From Apostichopus japonicus (taxonomy: Eukaryota > Echinodermata > Holothuroidea > Aspidochirotida > Stichopodidae): a stretch of DNA of 64,000 nucleotides. The DNA lies in NCBI RefSeq assembly GCF_037975245.1, contig NC_092561.1:20149508-20213507 (forward strand). The letters run 5' to 3'. Numbering within the stretch: position 1 is the first letter of the stretch; the number at the start of each line of letters is the position of its first letter. Below are positions 60,596-64,000 of this stretch, in pieces. The position numbers were made by a program, and so were the translations under genes. The notes below the pieces were generated by a model that saw nothing but the letters and a program-made list of their open reading frames with translations, was not told the DNA's origin and searched no databases.

Positions 60596-62379
60596 ATCGC
60601 CACATAATGACCAAGAACAATTTAAGTCCTTTTGTGGCACTAATAGCATCTCCACATAATGACCAAGAACATTTTACTAATCATGCGATCCTAACACTGC
60701 CACACAATGACCGCCAATATTCACAAGTCCTTATGTGGGGATTCGCATGTCGCCACATAAAGACTAACACAGTTTGTTAGTCCTTAAGTGGCAATATACT
60801 AGTAAGGACAAACGAATATTGTTGGTATTGGCGAGTAGAAATAAATTAGTTGATCGCTTCTCATGCGGTGGGGCTATTCAAGAAAACGTGTCTGTTGGGC
60901 GCGAGCTACAAACGTTGTATATGCTCTAATATAAGGAATGCAATACAGTAATTAGTGTACGGCTACTAGCGCGACGCTGTAGCAACGCCTAGCAAACAAC
61001 GTACGAACAGATCAACTAATCGAACTCAAGAAGCAACTTAGGCCTAGGCTATAGTTAGTAATTAGTGAACACATTATGGTGATTTGATCAAAGCTTTTGC
61101 CATTGATTTCATTTTTTTTAGTCAAGTTTACTAAATACCAAATGTTAAGTGTTATATAAAATGTTATGAAATCATCATAAGCTATACAGTTCCAGCATAA
61201 TGGCGTTTCAAGTGTTTATACGGGTTACGTTGATTCACAGCATATGCGCCCTGTTAGTGTCACAGTAGTTATAAATTTAGCATAATTCTTTCGACATATT
61301 TTTTGTCCCTGCTCCTTCAAATTAAAAAAAAAAAAATCTTTACCTAATTATAATATGTATAAAAGTAAGTGGGCCTGATACAAGCACAGAATACAGGCAG
61401 GTTATTGAGCAGGGTGAACACAAAGATATGTAAGAGGATTAGAAGACAAGGGATGGAGAGAAGAGAGAAACCAACAGTGGGAAGAGGAGAGGTAGGAGAT
61501 AAACTGTAGAGGGACAGAGACAGCAAAGTGTGCAAAAACAATGGTGGAATTGAACTACGAGAAGAGGGGTGACAGAGGGGGGAACACATTTGAAGGTACC
61601 ATTTTGTGTTCACCCTGCTAATTGAACTGTCTGTATATTCTGTGCTTGTATTTGTCCATTCTGCCTCTGAAGATCCTGCTATGATCGAAACGTCTGGCCC
61701 ACTTACTTTTACACATTCTCTTACGAAGGCTCTTTTAGTAGATAAGCAGTTTGCTAACAATTTTGTTTTATATTTATTCTAATTATAATATGGCGGATGC
61801 CCAGTTGAATGACATGAAAAGAGCTTCAATGGAACATAATCGAAAATGGGGTGAGAAAATGATTAGTGGACTGCTGCGATCTCTGTAGACTAGAAAGAAC
61901 GCATATTTACAGCATTTAATACTATGAACATGTTTCTATGTTCATCTGTTCGAACATACGTTATGTGCTAGGCTAAGCTACAGCGCCGCACTAGGAGATG
62001 TACATGTTAAGTACTGCGTTGCATTCCCTATATAAGCGTATGCAATGTCTGTAGTTACGCGCCCAAACCAATTTTGTCGGTTTTGGCGTTCTATATAAAG
62101 GAGTCTGCGTGCTGCGCTAGGCCGGAATTTATGCGCCCAAAACTACACGTTTTCTTGAATAGCCCCACCGCATGAGAAATTATCAACTATTTTTTAGTTA
62201 GTCCTGATGTGGTTACTCTCATATCGCCACACAAGGACTAATGCAGTTCATTAGTCATTATGTGGATAGTCTCATTTCGTCGCTTAAGGACTAACGAACT
62301 GCCCAGTCCTTATGTGGATACTTGAATCGCAACATACGGACTAACGATCTTAAATTGTTCTTGGTCATTATGTGGCGAT
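60596..62379. mobile_element. DNA element with long, repeat-rich terminal inverted repeats
   Basis: Inverted ends of about 250-300 bp. The outermost bases are ATCGCCACATAATGACC and the complement GGTCATTATGTGGCGAT. Within each end a 'cCACATAAtGACy / aGTCcTTAtGTGG' motif is repeated several times. The inner parts ('atgcggtggggctattcaag' and its complement) also match. There is no transposase frame; a Penelope-like insertion lies in the middle. No clear target duplication found. It ends the duplicated block that began near 60.1 kb. Confidence 0.75.
61358..61778. mobile_element. Penelope-like insertion, head-to-head, with 14-bp target duplication
   Basis: CTAATTATAATATG flanks it at 61344-61357 and 61779-61792. 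The right half reads + with CTGAAGATCCTGC and GATCGAAACGTCTGG. The left half is an inverted, internally deleted copy of the same end (complement of 'gtgttcaccctgct' and 'ggcccacttacttttata'). Confidence 0.65.
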
Positions 62380-62539
62380 AACTTTGTGTTCACACAATGA
62401 CTTAGGTTTATATAATTATTTTTCGCACTTTTGTCAGTTTTGGCGTTCCATACGTTTATTCCATTGTTCCCATGCATTCTCTTTGCTGTGAATGTGAACT
62501 ATGGAGAACAGTACTTTTGGTGAACTGAACCTTTTTGTG

Positions 62540-62575
62540 ATATATATATATATATTTATATATATATATATATAT
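62540..62575. repeat. (TA)n microsatellite
   Basis: Short AT run with one 'ttta' interruption. Confidence 0.85.
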
Positions 62576-62732
62576 GTTAGGAGGGGGAAATCCGTAGGAT
62601 GGCTGATTGGACACGGGAAACTAGGATGAAAAAGGTTAAGAACTGCCGATCAAGACACTAAGCTAGTATACATTTTGCTATCGTAGACATCGCCTCATTA
62701 AATGCACATTGATAGTTACTACAATTACTGAC

Positions 62733-62895
62733 CTTTTTTATCTCTGCTGAGTTCGTCTGCCAGTTCATCTAACTCAACCTTCTTCAGGGCATCAACGAGC
62801 CTAACGTACCAATTCTTACGATACCTGATTCTGTGGCATAGCAGACGGTTTGCAGCTGTCCTCCCAGCATGGTCGTATTTGCATTGTATAGCCTC
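62733..62895 (-). CDS. Right CARD gene, exon with CARD helices 4-6
   Basis: 163-nt exon, acceptor tattctctgcag and donor gtcagt, phase 0 to phase 1. It encodes 54 residues: EAIQCKYDHAGRTAANRLLC, HRIRYRKNWYVRLVDALKKV and ELDELADELSRDKK. The pattern AANRLL...WYVRLVDALK...LADEL matches the second half of a CARD and aligns with the middle gene's exon 3 (30139-30304), though it is clearly diverged. It is joined in phase by the linker exon at 60258-60328. The first CARD half and the start exon must lie beyond 64 kb. Confidence 0.8.
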
Positions 62896-63432
62896 CTGCA
62901 GAGAATAATAATTTACAAGAAAAATTGTTATTGCAGACATGAGGTAATGCAGGCCCATTGAAACCGCTACCACAGGAAGGCATCTTCTGAACCGCTATTC
63001 AGTTATAACCCCAAAAAATATATATATTTAAGTTAATGATTTAAGGGAAAAAAGCAATTAGGAATAAACCTCATTGTCATGAATTTAATCACCCAATTCA
63101 TTTTAAAATGTGCTCTGTTTTCACGGTTGGAACCCCAAATGAGGGGCTCCGCCCTAGCAGACTTTGACACCCACACCCAAATTCTTGCTATACAAGTTTC
63201 CCATTTGTTCTGATGGGCCTGAAGTAATGTATGCTGTGCACGGTAATCAAGACTTGTGAAATTTAGGAAGCCAATTAGAAAATTTTATGGTATAATTATC
63301 TGTCATGCCATGAAAGTTCTGTTGGTTTAAATCATTTCACACAAACTTAATATGAATTCATATGAAAGCACCTTAGTTATTCTTTTGTTGTTGCCAATGT
63401 TTGTGTGACATGCAACATTAGCTACTGTCTTA

Positions 63433-63731
<299 letters not shown>

Positions 63732-64000
63732 TAAGATCTGAAATATCACAGCTCAGATCATCATTGTTATAATAATTCTTAGTCAGTTTGTGGTAAGTCA
63801 CTTAATATCAATGTCACATGTTCCTCAGTGTGTCCCTATTTTAAATTGCTTGGCTGTTTGGTTGGATTATGACATAAGACTAAACGTCTTGTGTTAGATC
63901 AATACTTTAACAACACAAAATCATGCACTTCTCTACAAAGAGAACCATTGACTCACGGTTGTTGATTGTGGAAGAATGTCGCTTAACAGGTCTACAACAT

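Overview
This is a window of AT-rich animal genomic DNA: intron-containing genes, no operons, long (AT)n microsatellites and many nested transposable elements. The repeat content (DIRS-type, RTE-like, Penelope-like and Ty3/gypsy elements, many hAT-like MITEs) together with CARD and Death-domain exons points to a marine invertebrate, most likely a deuterostome such as an echinoderm. No species-diagnostic gene is visible, so this is an inference.

The backbone is a large tandem segmental duplication. Bases 1-6634 are repeated at about 33376-40993, 12129-16846 at about 55146-58373, and 27.3-27.8 kb at about 60.1-60.6 kb. Unit length is therefore about 33 kb, and a third, rearranged partial copy lies at 10.98-12.13 kb. 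All recognised host coding exons in the array are on the minus strand and belong to at least three tandem paralogues encoding a CARD (caspase recruitment domain). The left gene has exon 1 at 6567-6586 and exon 2 at 2013-2175, then runs out of the window. The middle gene has exon 1 at 40905-40945, CARD exons at 35298-35451 and 30139-30304, and a linker exon at 27448-27518; phase-compatible exons further on (20916-21002 and a clear Death domain at 19092-19329) may complete it. The right gene enters from beyond 64 kb and has a CARD exon at 62733-62895, a linker exon at 60258-60328 and an Asn-rich terminal exon at 58393-59010. Splice sites and reading phases agree across each model.

Other coding remains are on both strands: a UTP20 pseudogene fragment (9.9-10.6 kb, +), a Ty3/gypsy LTR plus gag relic (6.6-7.9 kb, +), a LINE RT tail (8.26-8.94 kb, +), a DIRS-like element (25.7-23.3 kb, -) and a decayed RTE-like reverse transcriptase (52.9-54.7 kb, +). 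Seven short hAT-type elements are supported by target-site duplications (five with identical 8-bp copies, two with 7 of 8). A 2-kb element sits in a TTAA target, and a Tc1/mariner-type MITE lies at 63433-63731. Several insertions are filled in one duplicated unit and empty in the other, so they post-date the duplication.

The most unusual signal is that the two units repeatedly differ by 5-bp insertions giving TACAGTA or TACTGTA in place of TA. This is the canonical excision scar of Tc1/mariner transposons, and the same 7-mer occurs roughly 60 times in the window by eye. Together with the CARD gene array whose 3' ends differ between copies, this is what I would follow up first.
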